Of a stretch of 64,000 bases of DNA, positions 22,791-32,749 are shown one piece after another. A program made the translations under genes and the position numbers. Location: contig NC_134034.1 of assembly GCF_964204645.1 (NCBI RefSeq), positions 7,313,414 to 7,377,413 on the forward strand. The letters are read 5' to 3'. The stretch is from Tubulanus polymorphus (lineage: Eukaryota; Nemertea; Palaeonemertea; Tubulaniformes; Tubulanidae). Every line of letters begins with the position of its first letter. Position 1 is the stretch's first letter. A model generated the notes under the pieces. It was not told the origin of the DNA and did no database searches. It saw only the letters and a program-made list of their open reading frames with translations.

Positions 22791-23144
22791 TTAATCCATT
22801 TTCTTTATTATCAATTTTGGAATTTCAGAAGTATTTTCATTTTTGATAGCAGTTGTTTCAGAATTATTAATATTATGAATTTTATTTGATTTCTTATACC
22901 AATTACACCCAATCAAAATGAATACAATTACAAATCCAACTGTAAAATATAGACATTTATCAAATATTCTATCATTAGAAGGATTAGAAATAACAATATT
23001 TTCACTATTTTTATTAACATTTTTATTACTTATTTTTTCTTTTACAGCTTTTTTATATTCTTGTGATTTAATTCCTAATTGCCGAGACCATTCAATTTGT
23101 TTCTGTGATCTCGGTTTTTTCTTCACTTCTTCCACCTCGCTCAT
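22791..23144 (-). CDS. Small basic single-pass membrane protein, 117 aa
   Basis: The N-terminus is strongly basic (VEEVKKKPRSQKQIEWSR). One clear membrane segment (YFTVGFVIVFILIGCNWY) lies around residues 66-83, followed by a Ser/Asn/Lys-rich tail. The start ATG lies in ACAATAAATGAG and overlaps the end of the 196-aa gene upstream by 53 bp, suggesting co-expression. Intact copies are here and at 58707-59060; the copy at 33480 is frameshifted. Probably a virion or membrane-associated protein of the element. Family not recognised. Confidence 0.6.
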   Translation of the reverse strand: MSEVEEVKKKPRSQKQIEWSRQLGIKSQEYKKAVKEKISNKNVNKNSENIVISNPSNDRIFDKCLYFTVGFVIVFILIGCNWYKKSNKIHNINNSETTAIKNENTSEIPKLIIKKMD

Positions 23145-23682
23145 TTATTGTAGAAATATTTTTACTTTCAATATTTGAAAATTTTATAACCCCAGTTGAT
23201 AATAATGTCATAAATCCACCTAATTGAAATGATAAATATCCAATCCATTTATTTAATTCAGTCATAACTAAATAATCATTTTTTAAATCGGAATATAATC
23301 TATTTTCATCTTCAATTGGTAGTATATAATTACATAATTTACTATAACCTTTTACTACATTTTCTGATATCGCGTCATTAATTCTAGCTGTTCTCGCGGC
23401 TTCATAAATCTTAAATAATCTAATAATTTCATCTGATTTCATTGTATCTAATTCATTATAAGTTAAATTTTTACCGACAAAATTTTTACATTTTCCAGAT
23501 GCTATTAATATTTCTAATTGATGTTTACAGTAAAGATAATATTCATAATTATTATTTGTTGTAACATTATTTAAAACACCATCATCTGGAATTAATTTGT
23601 TTTCTGTTATTCCTAAATCATCTAAAGTTTTTTCAATTGGAACATCACCATTTTTAGATTTTATTTTCTTTTCACCTACCAT
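23092..23682 (-). CDS. Conserved Polinton-like protein, 196 aa
   Basis: The protein opens VGEKKIKSKNGDVPIEKTL. The conserved core is DEIIRLFKIYEAARTARIN, LYSDLKNDYLVMTELNKW and a hydrophobic GYLSFQLGGFMTLLSTGVI segment near residues 147-165. The start box is AATTTTTTTGTTATATAAATGG. Small proteins of this pattern accompany the ATPase in invertebrate Polinton-like and adintovirus-like elements, as far as I recall; no function is established. The inverted copy is at 32942-33547, and a C-terminal scrap is at 59061-59197. Confidence 0.6.
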   Translation of the reverse strand: MVGEKKIKSKNGDVPIEKTLDDLGITENKLIPDDGVLNNVTTNNNYEYYLYCKHQLEILIASGKCKNFVGKNLTYNELDTMKSDEIIRLFKIYEAARTARINDAISENVVKGYSKLCNYILPIEDENRLYSDLKNDYLVMTELNKWIGYLSFQLGGFMTLLSTGVIKFSNIESKNISTINERGGRSEEKTEITETN

Positions 23683-23705
23683 TTATATAACAAAAAAATT
23701 ATTTG
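23683..23705 (-). promoter_or_regulatory. T-run plus TATATAAATGG start box
   Basis: Read on the minus strand: AATTTTTTTGTTATATAAATGG, with the last bases being the start of the 196-aa gene. It is the same box as at the inverted copy 32922-32944. Confidence 0.6.
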
Positions 23706-23960
23706 TGATGTTGCAACTACTAGAATTCAACTAGAATGTAACTAGAATTCAACTAGATTAACAAGCTAGTTGAAATATTGTTATTTTTGTTTATTTCTTG
23801 TTAAATCTAGTTGATTTTTGTTCCAACTACCAATAACTAGAATTCAACTAGAATGTAACTAGAATTAAACTAGATTAACAAGCTAGTTACAATATTGTTA
23901 AAATCTAGTTGAATTCTAGTTACAACTACCAATAACTAGAATTGTAACTAAATATGTAAT
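23701..23960. repeat. ACTAGAATTCAACTAG repeat cluster
   Basis: The stretch is built of repeated ACTAGAATTCA / ACTAGAATGTA units and their inverse complements, in two ~125-bp blocks that each end in ACAAGCTAGTT. GAATTC palindromes recur. It separates the ATPase gene from the 196-aa gene. A shorter version is at 32750-32935 in the other arm. Confidence 0.75.
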
Positions 23961-23981
23961 TGATTAACAAACTAATTGAAT

Positions 23982-24590
23982 TTAAATAAATTCATATTTA
24001 AATGGGTGTTGTAATCTAAATAGTAATTTTGATCTTTTAATATTTTTCAACTTATCCATATATTCATTATGTAAATCATGTGGAATAATATCATTTTCCT
24101 CAAGTGCATTTTTCATCGATTTTCTATCTTTATTGTAGAATAAAACTAGAAATCTAATGTTTTCTCTAAAGTCTTTAACAATTGAATTATATTTTTGATT
24201 TAAAACCCAAGTTGTTATCCCAAAATGTCTCCCGGAGAAAGCTAAATAACATAACTCACTTTCTCTAACTTTTGAATCATGTAAATTTGCGCAATCATCT
24301 ATGATAAATAATGTATTTGATCCTTTATGAATATCAATTGCTATTTTTATACAATTATCTAAATTTTCTTTTACTGTTTTAGGATCTAATATAATAAATT
24401 TATTATTTCTAGTAATATTTCTATCATAAGTTTGATTAAATTCATATGTTGGACAAAATAATACTATATTATCAAAATAGTTTTCATAAACAGTTTCTAA
24501 TAAATTTAATATAAAATAAGTTTTTCCACAATTTGTTACACCAGAAATTAACATATTATGAGGCTCAAATATGAATAATTCCTTATTCAT
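23982..24590 (-). CDS. FtsK/HerA-type genome-packaging ATPase, 202 aa
   Basis: Walker A is GVTNCGKT (residues 17-24) and Walker B is TLFIIDDC (93-100). A downstream block (TTWVLNQKYNSIVKDFREN, ending in an Arg-containing stretch) fits the sensor and arginine-finger region. Length and motif order match the A32-like packaging ATPases of Polintons, adintoviruses and virophages, which pump DNA into the capsid. The ATG sits in AAAAATATATAAATGAAT, immediately after the integrase stop, so the two genes abut. This copy is intact; the inverted copy at 32143 has a 17-bp deletion and the one at 56413 a nonsense codon. Confidence 0.88.
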   Translation of the reverse strand: MNKELFIFEPHNMLISGVTNCGKTYFILNLLETVYENYFDNIVLFCPTYEFNQTYDRNITRNNKFIILDPKTVKENLDNCIKIAIDIHKGSNTLFIIDDCANLHDSKVRESELCYLAFSGRHFGITTWVLNQKYNSIVKDFRENIRFLVLFYNKDRKSMKNALEENDIIPHDLHNEYMDKLKNIKRSKLLFRLQHPFKYEFI

Positions 24591-25718
24591 TTATATATTT
24601 TTAATTTTACTTGATAATATCCATTCATTGAATTTATCTGGCCATCCAACCCATTTTACTAAAGAATATTTTTTTCTTTTAATAGTTTTTGTTTTTAATA
24701 CTTTTTCAATTTTATATTCTTGTTCTAGATTTTCAGTAGTTAAACTTAATTCTTCTTCGTAAAAGTAGCCATCAACTTCTTCACCATCTAAATCTTCTAA
24801 TTTATAGACATATGGTTTTGTTGTTATTACCTTTTTTATTTTATATATTTCTCTAGTAAAATTTCGATCGTATCCTTTATCAAATATCTTTTTATACTTA
24901 GAAATTCTAACATTTTGACCAACTTTAAATTTATGTTCACCAAAATCATCTACAAGAAATACTCCATATAAATTATTCCAAACAATTTCAGCATTTTCAG
25001 GTTTTCTAGCATCAATAGGTTTCATTCCAATAGAAGAATGATAAGAATTATTATATCCTTCTATCAATTTTGGTAAAACATCAATCCATTTAAAAGTATT
25101 ATTTGCTGTAAAATATTTCCACATTCTTGTTCTTAATGTTCTATTAAATCGTTCAACAACTGCTGCTTTTTTATCTGATTTTGTTGAAAAATATTTAATA
25201 TTATGATTATCTAAGAGTTCATGAACAAGTGAATTATCAAACTCTTTTCCATCGTCAAATTGTATTTTTTCTGGTTTTAGTTTATCATCCGAAAGAAATT
25301 TTCTTAAAACATTTGATGTTTGTACAGCATCTTTTCTATAAAGTGGGAAGCTCCATACATAACGACTAAAAATATCAATTATATTCAATAACCACCAATA
25401 ATCATCATTATCTTTCTTAACATTTTTCATATCAATTAAATCTCCTTGCCACTGTTGATCTACATAACTTACCATAGTTTTACGAGTTTTATATTTTCTA
25501 ACAATTTTTTTATGTGTTGTATATGTTGGTTGTTCTAACATAAATTCATTTATGTCTTTATATTTAACAAAATTTTGTGGGATTATCTTATCTAATTTAT
25601 CTTGTTTTACTTTACGCCATATATTTTTAGTAGAAGAATAAGCAACCGAACTCTCAGGGTTGTAATATAAATTTCTTAAATATTTTTCTTTAGTATTAGG
25701 AGTTTTTTTACCTCCCAT
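24591..25718 (-). CDS. Polinton-type integrase with chromodomain, 375 aa
   Basis: A retroviral-type catalytic core is visible: QGDLIDM (Asp ~93), IQFDDGKEF (Asp ~155) and AAVVERFNRTL (Glu ~189). An SH3-like region follows (FKVGQNVRISKYKKIF), then a chromodomain (EYKIEKVLKTK... YSLVKWVGWPDKFNEWI, about 325-370). The N-terminus (RNLYYNPESSVAYSSTKNIW) is that of Polinton integrases. The enzyme inserts the linear element with 6-bp target duplications, and the chromodomain may direct it to chromatin marks. The ORF is intact from an ATATATAAATGGG box and ends at the ATPase start. The inverted copy at 31013-32142 is broken. Confidence 0.9.
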   Translation of the reverse strand: MGGKKTPNTKEKYLRNLYYNPESSVAYSSTKNIWRKVKQDKLDKIIPQNFVKYKDINEFMLEQPTYTTHKKIVRKYKTRKTMVSYVDQQWQGDLIDMKNVKKDNDDYWWLLNIIDIFSRYVWSFPLYRKDAVQTSNVLRKFLSDDKLKPEKIQFDDGKEFDNSLVHELLDNHNIKYFSTKSDKKAAVVERFNRTLRTRMWKYFTANNTFKWIDVLPKLIEGYNNSYHSSIGMKPIDARKPENAEIVWNNLYGVFLVDDFGEHKFKVGQNVRISKYKKIFDKGYDRNFTREIYKIKKVITTKPYVYKLEDLDGEEVDGYFYEEELSLTTENLEQEYKIEKVLKTKTIKRKKYSLVKWVGWPDKFNEWILSSKIKNI

Positions 25719-25748
25719 TTATATATCGTTAATTTTAACTTTATATTT

Positions 25749-26320
25749 CTAATATTGAATACTATCTAACTGTGAATTTACAATATTTAATTGCGCGTCA
25801 GATATAATATAAATGTACATTTTGAAATTTTGTCTCCTTTTTTCTTTTTCATGAATAATTGTATTCCATCTTTAGTGTTCTGTAGTTTTTTTCCAGAACC
25901 ATGTAATGAATTATCCTCTGTTGTTCTAAAATCTAACCATAATGCATATTTATTACCGGTATAATAATCAATTTGATTAATATTACAATTTTCAAATGAT
26001 TTTACTTTTTCATTCATAAAATATTTTCTAATTTCTGGCCATTGATCTATCATTCTCATTCCTTGGCAAAATATTTTATTTGCTATTCCTTCGATAGTTA
26101 TTTCTACTTTTGTTATTTCAGGATTATAATAATTATCAACCTTTATTGCGCCATTAGAATATGTTGCAATGGTAAAAAATATTAATATACCTTTAATAGA
26201 TCTTCTTGGGAAGTTAATATTCTCATTAATTATTTCATCATTTGCATTAATAGTTACAGTTTTAAATTTATCAATATAATCATATAATAATGAAAATCCT
26301 TGCAATTTTTCATCTGCCAT
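25749..26320 (-). pseudogene. Deletion fusion: 464-aa gene start joined to MCP C-terminal half
   Basis: The start box and first codons (ATGGCAGAT) are those of the gene intact at 51175. After MADEK the protein becomes the C-terminal half of the major capsid protein (QGFSLLYDYIDKF..., IFCQGMRMIDQWPEIRK). In element B these points are 3.6 kb apart, so a deletion removed the 464-aa gene, the coiled-coil/membrane gene and the capsid N-terminus. A one-base loss in an A-run near 25823 shifts the last ~25 codons. No functional capsid protein results. Confidence 0.8.
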
Positions 26321-26336
26321 TTATATAACTAAAAAA

Positions 26337-26762
26337 TTAATAATTTATTAATTCTTTTAATAATTTATCTTGTTCTTCAACTGTTATATGGCCATTTAAA
26401 CTTATGATATAATCTAGAGTGTTCTTTAATTTATTAATTTCTTTTATATTAGTTTTAATTTTTTCTTTATTACTTTTTATATTTAATTTTGAACTTATAC
26501 TAGTTACAACACTTGAACTTAATCCTAACACACCGATTGATATAGCTAAAGGTGTTAATGGACTGAATATTGCTAGAAATGTTATTACAGAACTAATTGT
26601 AACCGAACCACTTATAATAAGATAATATATAATTTTACTTTTTAAGTATTATTTCTTTTTTATCTTTAAGTCACTTTCAAGTTCTAATATTTGTTTTTCT
26701 AAATATGTTTTTAATTTAGTTTTATTTATATCATGAGGAATAATATCAATATTATCTTCCAT
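26337..26762 (-). pseudogene. Small two-segment membrane protein, nonsense mutation
   Basis: This is the same gene as the intact 142-aa frame at 50730-51158: acidic start (IDIIPHDINKTK), basic segment, hydrophobic stretch (IIYYLIISGSVTISSVITFL and the next ~25 residues) and a KINEL-like tail. AAA is changed to TAA within the KIKKK run, about 38 codons in. The rest stays in frame to 26337. Start box AATTTTTTTTCTAAATAAATGG. Confidence 0.65.
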
Positions 26763-26781
26763 TTATTTAGAAAAAAAATTA

Positions 26782-27204
26782 CTAATTAGTAAACTTATAA
26801 GCAACAAATATAACAATAACAGTTCCACCTAAAATCCATATTATTTCATATTTCTGTTGTTCTTTACTTGGGGTATGATAATCTGATAATTTGGGTTTGT
26901 ATAGATGTAATTTTTCTTTATTTGTTACCGCGTTATATAAACTCATTGCATCATCAACTGATTGAAAATCTCTATGTGAAATCTTCTGATCATATAATTC
27001 TTTGTTAATATAATCCATATAGTTTTGCCTCTTTTCTCTATATTCTTCTGCTGCTTTATTGTATTTCTCTAATGCTAAGTTATGTCTTCTTTGTTCTCCT
27101 AATGAACTATTTTTATCAATATGTTTAAATAAATATCCACCACCAGTAAATGCCAAAGCGTTAACAATTGCTGATCCTATAATAGTTATAATTGCAGAAG
27201 CCAT
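26782..27204 (-). CDS. Conserved membrane-anchored small protein, 140 aa
   Basis: The N-terminal hydrophobic segment (IITIIGSAIVNALAFTGGGY), a charged helical centre (RHNLALEKYNKAAEEYREKR), KPKLSDYHTPSKEQQ, and a C-terminal membrane segment (WILGGTVIVIFVAYKF) are clear. The RHNLA...EKY..A...KR pattern is one I associate with Polinton/adintovirus-like elements of cnidarians and other invertebrates; the role is unknown, probably virion-related. Intact here and at 50285-50707. Start box AATTTTTTTACTAAATAAATGG. Confidence 0.6.
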   Translation of the reverse strand: MASAIITIIGSAIVNALAFTGGGYLFKHIDKNSSLGEQRRHNLALEKYNKAAEEYREKRQNYMDYINKELYDQKISHRDFQSVDDAMSLYNAVTNKEKLHLYKPKLSDYHTPSKEQQKYEIIWILGGTVIVIFVAYKFTN

Positions 27205-27226
27205 TTATTTAGTAAAAAAATTATGC
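27205..27226 (-). promoter_or_regulatory. T-run plus TAAATAAATGG start box
   Basis: Minus-strand AATTTTTTTACTAAATAAATGG in front of the 140-aa gene. It is nearly identical to the box at 50266-50287. Confidence 0.6.
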
Positions 27227-27299
27227 ATTTATATGGGAGGAATATATTTTTGTTTTTCCAAATAATCAATAGTTAAATTAGATAAAGTAATTGCTAATG

Positions 27300-27449
27300 T
27301 TAACTAAAAATATCATTTATATCAAATCTATCAACATTAACACTTCCCATTTTGAATATTTTTTTTAATACCATTGAATAACCAACAGTTCCAACTGATA
27401 GTAATGCTCCATTATATAATGCAGTTATTATCCACTTATTATCACTCAT
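27300..27449 (-). pseudogene. Tiny hydrophobic protein, 49 aa, truncated
   Basis: The frame begins SDNKWIITALYNGALLSVGT, with one membrane-like segment. It stops at 27300, but homologous coding sequence continues past the stop (LTLAVTLSNLTIDYLEKQKY region in the element B copy at 50041), so the gene is probably ~73 codons when intact. Start box AATTTTTTTGATTAATAAATGAG. Too small to match to a family. Confidence 0.45.
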
Positions 27450-27452
27450 TTA

Positions 27453-27806
27453 TTAATCAAAAAAATTACTATCTTCAAAATATTTAGTTATCTTAGTGAT
27501 GATTAATTCAACATTTATTTTATTACTAGTTTCATTTGTATATATTTCAATTATTATTTTTCTAATATCATCAATGATAAAATCTTCATCTAATTCATAA
27601 AATCTTAAAGATTCTCTAATTAAATTAGTAATCTTTTCTACATTTAAAGTTTCTTTATCTATTGTTGTTTTATACTCAAATGTTGTTTCATTAGAAAATG
27701 CAATATTTTTAATATGTGTAATTACATCATTAATGTTAAATTTCATTTCTTTCTCACGTTTAAAATCAAATCCAAAACATATACTCGGTCCAACAGTTAT
27801 ATTCAT
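27453..27806 (-). CDS. Conserved hypothetical protein, 117 aa
   Basis: The opening NITVGPSICFGFDFK and the closing VELIITKITKYFEDSNFFD are shared with the 113-aa gene at 49697-50038. The middle is acidic and helical. Start box AATTTTTTCACTATATAAATG. It lies directly after the penton-like gene in both copies. No motif identifies a function. Confidence 0.55.
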   Translation of the reverse strand: MNITVGPSICFGFDFKREKEMKFNINDVITHIKNIAFSNETTFEYKTTIDKETLNVEKITNLIRESLRFYELDEDFIIDDIRKIIIEIYTNETSNKINVELIITKITKYFEDSNFFD

Positions 27807-27822
27807 TTATATAGTGAAAAAA

Positions 27823-28581
27823 TTACTCTTTACATCTTATAACTAATTCATAAATTACAGGAAAGTTATTCAAATCAATTAAATAACCATTATGATTTCT
27901 TATTTCTTATTTAAAATTATTGAAATGTGGAATACAAGGTTTGAAATCACATTCAGTTAAATTATAATTTATTTAAGTTCCAAATTGTTTGACATTTTTT
28001 AATGGTAAAATATTTAATAAACCAGAATTACAAATTGTATCTTTAGTTGCTTCAAATGTTTTTGTTGGGTCAATCAAATTGCAATAAATATAAAAGTGTG
28101 TAAAAGGTATTAAGTTTGATCTACCTTCTGCGTGTGCTGTAACAATATTTGGGTTAATTCCTAACAGTTTAGCTAAAGGTTTTCTTACTGTAAATTTAAA
28201 TTGTTCGTTATTATCTAACCTAATCTTTATTTTATTAGAACTATCACTTTTTAAAATTCTAATATTAAATTTAGAATCACTTCCTAATTTAGCTCGAGCT
28301 TTTCTATTAATTTCTTGTGCTAATGTATCTAAATTATATAATCCTGGTTTTAAATATATAAAATACCATTCATTCATTTTTTTGTAAAAGATTGAAAAAA
28401 TTAAATGTTCTAGACTTTTATCCGATATATTGTAAAATGAGTTACATAAACTTATATTTACTAATTTTAAATCAACACAATTCTTAAATTCTCTATCTAA
28501 TTGTACTAGTAAATTAATTGATTTATAATTTGTAAGTTTTCTAGAATCAACAAATATTCTGTGTTCTTTTAATTCTACCAT
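27823..28581 (-). pseudogene. Penton-like minor capsid protein (two nonsense codons)
   Basis: The 253-codon frame has a TAA at 27973-27975, where element B has CAA, and another about 20 codons on. N-terminal landmarks are ELKEHRIFVDSRKL and LVQLDREFKNC; C-terminal ones are FYIYCNLIDPTKTFEATK, NILPLKNVKQFG and NFPVIYELVIRC. It is likely the vertex capsid protein of the element, by position and family resemblance. It is the first gene of the left-arm late block. Start region AATTTTTTATGTTATAAATAATGG. Confidence 0.6.
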
Positions 28582-28649
28582 TATTTATAACATAAAAAAA
28601 TTACCGCTCATCACTAAAAATTAATTTTAATAAAATTTTTCCTAAATAA

Positions 28650-29700
28650 ATGGATGAGAAGATAGCATGCGAAATTAGTGGTGAACTTCTAAGAAAAAGT
28701 AATATGGCTCGATATATGAAAAAACATGATGAAAATTATAAACCCCCTAAAATAAACTTTCCAAAATGTAATAGATTATTCTCAAGAAATTATGTTAAAA
28801 AACATTCAGAGAAGTGTAGAATTAATGGTGCAACGGCTAATGTTGATAGTAATGAAAGTAATAGTAATTGCTGAAGTTGAACCTGAAGTTATTTGGAAAA
28901 GACCTTTCTTATTCTATGATAAGGATAATATAAAAGATCATTTCTGTGAGCCTTGTCGAATAAAATATAACCCTGAAAATATAGAAGATTGGGAGAATCA
29001 TCAATTTCGTAAAGTACATATAGATAAAAGTTCTAATAAATTTGAAACTGAATTTAATGAAAGAAAAAATAATTTATTAGAAAAAATAAAATATGAGAAA
29101 ACGTTACCAGATAATAAAGAAACAGTTGAAAAGTTAGAAAAACAATATAATGAATTAACAAGAAAAACATATTATTGTAAATATTGTAAATTGATTATTA
29201 CAACAAGTAATTCAAATCTACATAATAGAACAATAAAACATAAAGAAAACGTAAGAAAATACCAAGAGCTTAATGAAGATCTATTACCAATAAATTATAA
29301 ACAAAAATGCCCACAATGTATTTATGCGACCTTAAGACAAGAAGGTACTGTGTTATTTTGTGTTGATTGTGGATGGCAAAAGAATTTATGGGGTGAAGAA
29401 AAAACTAGAAATTTTCTCATAGATCCAAAATTAAATTATCTAGATGAAATTTTTAAAATATTTTCTATAGAAGATCATACACCAGAATATATGCAATGGC
29501 TTGAAAAAATGAAAATAATAGAAAATAAAAATGGTGAAATAACTAAAAAAGACATTATAAATACAATTATTCCATCAACATTTAACACAAAACAAAAGAA
29601 AATGTATTTATATATATTATTTAACGATTATTATGAAAAACCTAAATTAACAGAAGAAGATACGGAAAATATAAAAAAAAAATATTCAAACAAATATTAA
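28650..29700 (+). pseudogene. Multi-zinc-finger / zinc-ribbon protein (frameshifted)
   Basis: A start box (TTTTTCCTAAATAAATGG) opens a frame with finger-like pairs (EISGELLRKSNMARYMKKH; FPKCNRLFSRNYVKKHSEKC). A frameshift near 28850 passes to a second frame with HFCEPCRIKYN...HQFRKVHI (C2H2), YYCKYCKLIIT...HNRTIKH (C2H2) and a ribbon CPQCIYATLRQEGTVLFCVDC. The C-terminal ~90 residues are helical and charged. It is divergent from the left late block and unlike any other gene in the window. A nucleic-acid-binding or transcription-factor role is inferred only from the ribbon. Confidence 0.5.
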
Positions 29701-29972
29701 TGTATCATTTGGAAAATAGAATAACAGATTCAATAAATTATGAATTCTTTTTAAATAAGATAAATAAGATTGTAAATTATTTAAACCTAGATATTATAAT
29801 TCCATTTGACGAATTAACAAACAAAAAGAAACAAAGAGAGCGAGATGAAATGTGGAACAAGATAGAACTTTATTTAAATGAAAAAAATGGAATGGAAGAA
29901 GAACCTAAACAATTAAATGAAAATGAAGAAGCCAGTAGTGATTTCGAGTTTGATGATATAGATCCATTTTAA
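29700..29972 (+). CDS. Hypothetical 90-aa acidic-tailed protein
   Basis: The start overlaps the previous stop (TAATG). The N-terminal half is helical (NRITDSINYEFFLNKINKIV), and the tail is strongly acidic (EEASSDFEFDDIDPF). It could be the frameshifted C-terminus of the zinc-ribbon protein rather than a separate gene. No T-run start box precedes it, which favours that reading. Confidence 0.35.
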   Translation: MYHLENRITDSINYEFFLNKINKIVNYLNLDIIIPFDELTNKKKQRERDEMWNKIELYLNEKNGMEEEPKQLNENEEASSDFEFDDIDPF

Positions 29973-29984
29973 TAAATAACCATA

Positions 29985-30113
29985 AGGTAATGTTTTTATA
30001 CCATCATCTAAAATATGCCTTTTATCATCAAATGGATTTAAACTAGTTTTTTCAACTTCATTAATGTACATCTCATGATCTTCTGATCTTAAACAATTCA
30101 TTTTGTGTTTCAT
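29985..30113 (-). pseudogene. PolB C-terminal scrap
   Basis: It encodes MNCLRSEDHEMYINEVEK and NPFDDKRHILDDGI, matching the PolB C-terminus at 846-1607. Only about 43 codons remain, wedged between the acidic-tailed gene and the MCP fragment in inverted orientation. It marks a rearrangement breakpoint at the centre of element A. Confidence 0.8.
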
Positions 30114-30127
30114 TACAATTGATTTAT

Positions 30128-30980
30128 ATATTGGAAGATATTTGATTAAAAAATTAATTATAAAGATTGGTCCGGAAACAGTTTTCTCATTAGATGATTA
30201 TAATTTATTCATGCATTATAAAGATTTATGATTAACTAAAGAAAATAGAAATGATATGATATTTCAAGGAATCCAATCAGAAAACCAAAATAAATTAAGA
30301 TCAGAAGCTAATAATGCAGTAGTAACTAATAACGTAGATAATTTGATTAAAAAGATTTATGGAAGCAAATATAAAATTCCATTAGACTTTGAATTGATAA
30401 ATAACAATGCACCTTTATATAAATATGCAATTCAAGAAGATATTATTTTTGAGATAACATTTGCTCCTGTAAATGAAATTGTATTATCTAGCGTTGTTAA
30501 AGATATGAATTATAAATTATCGAATATATGTTTAGAATATAACACAGTAACTAATGAAAATATTGCTAGCACAATTCAAACTGAATACAATCAAGGATTT
30601 TCAATCCTGAAATAACAAAAGTAGAAATAACTATCGAAGGAATAGCAAATAAAATATTTTGTCAAGGAATGAGAATGATTGATCAATGGCCAGAAATTAG
30701 AAAACATTTTATGAATGAAAAAGTAAAATCATTTGAAAATTGTAACATTAATCAAATTGATTTTTATACCGGTAATAAATATGCATTATGGTTAGATTTT
30801 AGAACAACAGAGGATAATTCATTACATGGTTCTGGAAAAAAACTACAAAACACTAAAGATGGAATACAATTATTCATGAAAAAGAAAAAAGGAGACAAAA
30901 ATTTCAAAATGCATATTTATATTATATCTGACGCCCAATTAAATATTGTAAATTCACAATTAGATAGTATTCAATATTAG
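30128..30980 (+). pseudogene. Major capsid protein, truncated and internally deleted
   Basis: The sequence begins in mid-gene (RYLIKKL..., SLDDYNLFMHYKDL). It has TGG changed to TGA at about 30229, an internal deletion of ~185 bp after CAAGGATTTTCA, and then MRMIDQWPEIRKHFMNEK to SQLDSIQY. It is the same protein as 54108-55355. The homologous part in the left arm begins at the same CAAGGATTTTC string where this deletion starts, so this spot is a repeated breakpoint. Confidence 0.85.
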
Positions 30981-31012
30981 AAAGATAAAGTTAAAATTAA
31001 GGATATATAAAA

Positions 31013-32142
31013 GGGCGGTAAAAAAACTCCTAATACTAAAGAACAATATTTAAGAAATTTATATTACAACCCTGAGAGTTCGGTTGCTTATTCTTCTACT
31101 AAAAATATATGGCGTAAAGTAAAACAAGATAAATTAGATAAGATAATCCAACAAAATTTAGTTAAATATAAAGATATAAATGAATTTATGTTAGAACAAC
31201 CAACATATACAACACATAAAAAAATTGTTAGAAAATATAAAACTCGTAAAACTATGGTAAGTTATGTAGATCAACAGTGGCAAGGAGATTTAATTGATAT
31301 GAAAAATGTTAAGAAAGATAATGATGATTATTGGTGGTTATTGAATATAATTGATATTTTTAGTCGTTATGTATGGAGCTTCCCACTTTATAGAAAAGAT
31401 GCTGTACAAACATCAAATGTTTTAAGAAAATTTCTTTCGGATGATAAACTAAAACCAGAAAAAATACAATTTGATGATGGAAAAGAGTTTGATAATTCAC
31501 TTGTCATGAACTCATGTTGAAGATAATCATAATATTAAATATTTTTCAACAAAATCGGATAAAAAAGCAGCAGTTGTTGAACGATTTAATAGAACATTAA
31601 GAACAAGAATGTGGAAATATTTTACAGCAAATAATACTTTTAAATGGATTGATGTTTTACCAAAATTTATAGAAGGATATAATAATTCTTATCATTCTTC
31701 TATTGGAATGAAACCTATTGATGCTAGAAAACCTGAAAATGCTGAAATTGTTTGGAATAATTTATATGGAGCATTTCTTGAAGATGATTTTGGTGAACCT
31801 AAATTTAAAGTTGGTCAAAATGTTAGAATTTCTAAGTATAAAAAGATATTTGATAAAGGATACGATCGAAATTTTACTAGAGAAATATATAAAATAAAAA
31901 AGGTAATAACAACAAAACCATATGTCTATAAATTAGAAGATTTAGATGGTGAAGAAGTTGATGGCTACTTTTACGAAGAAGAATTAAGTTTAACTACTGA
32001 AAATCTAGAACAAGAATATAAAATTGAAAAAGTATTAAAAACAAAAACTATTAAAAGAAAAAAATATTCTTTAGTAAAATGGGTTGGATGGTCAGATAAA
32101 TTCAATGAATGGATATTATCAAGTAAAATTAAAAATATATAA
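31013..32142 (+). pseudogene. Integrase, inverted copy (broken)
   Basis: It is nearly identical to 24591-25718. The start codon is lost (AAAGGGCGG instead of AATGGGAGG), and a frameshift near 31505 follows DNSLV, with the catalytic Glu and chromodomain in the later frame (31609 on). It ends at the ATPase start at 32143 exactly as in the left arm. Confidence 0.88.
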
Positions 32143-32734
32143 ATGAATAAGGAATTATTCATATTTGAGCCTCATAATATGTTAATTTCTGGTGTAACAA
32201 ATTGTGGAAAAACTTATTTTATATTAAATTTATTAGAAACTGTTTATGAAAACTATTTTGATAATATAGTATTATTTTGTCCAACATATGAATTTAATCA
32301 AACTTATGATAGAAATATTACTAGGAATAATAGATTTATTATATTAGATCCTAAAACAGTAAAAGAAAATTTAGATAATTGTATTAAAATAGCAATTGAT
32401 ATTTATAAAGGATCAAATACATTATTCATTATAGATGATTGTGCTAATCTACATGATTCAAAAGTTAGAGAAAGTGAGTTGTGCTATTTAGCTTGGGATA
32501 ACAACTTGGGTTTTAAATCAAAAATATAATTCAATTGTTAAAGACTTTAGAGAAAGCATTAGATTTCTAGTTTTATTCTACAATAAAGATAGAAAATCGA
32601 TGAAAAATGCACTTGAGGAAAATGATATTATTCCACATGATTTACATAATGAATATATGGATAAGTTGAAAAATATTAAAAGATCAAAATTACTATTTAG
32701 ATTACAACACCCATTTAAATATGAATTTATTTAA
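32143..32734 (+). pseudogene. Packaging ATPase, inverted copy (17-bp deletion)
   Basis: Walker A GVTNCGKT and Walker B TLFIIDDC are intact, but 17 bp are missing after codon SELCYLA, so the frame ends at 32529. The remaining sequence (VKDFRE... to KYEFI) is present in another frame. It is otherwise nearly identical to 23982-24590. Confidence 0.88.
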
Positions 32735-32749
32735 ATTTAATTAGTTTGT

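Noticed and set aside
23701-23960. Possible CRISPR-like array
   Set aside because: The repeats are short dyads without unique spacers of constant length, in a eukaryotic virus-like element.
28650-29700. Poxvirus VLTF3 homologue
   Set aside because: Only the zinc ribbon fits; the downstream conserved VLTF3 block is not visible, so I kept it as an unassigned zinc protein.
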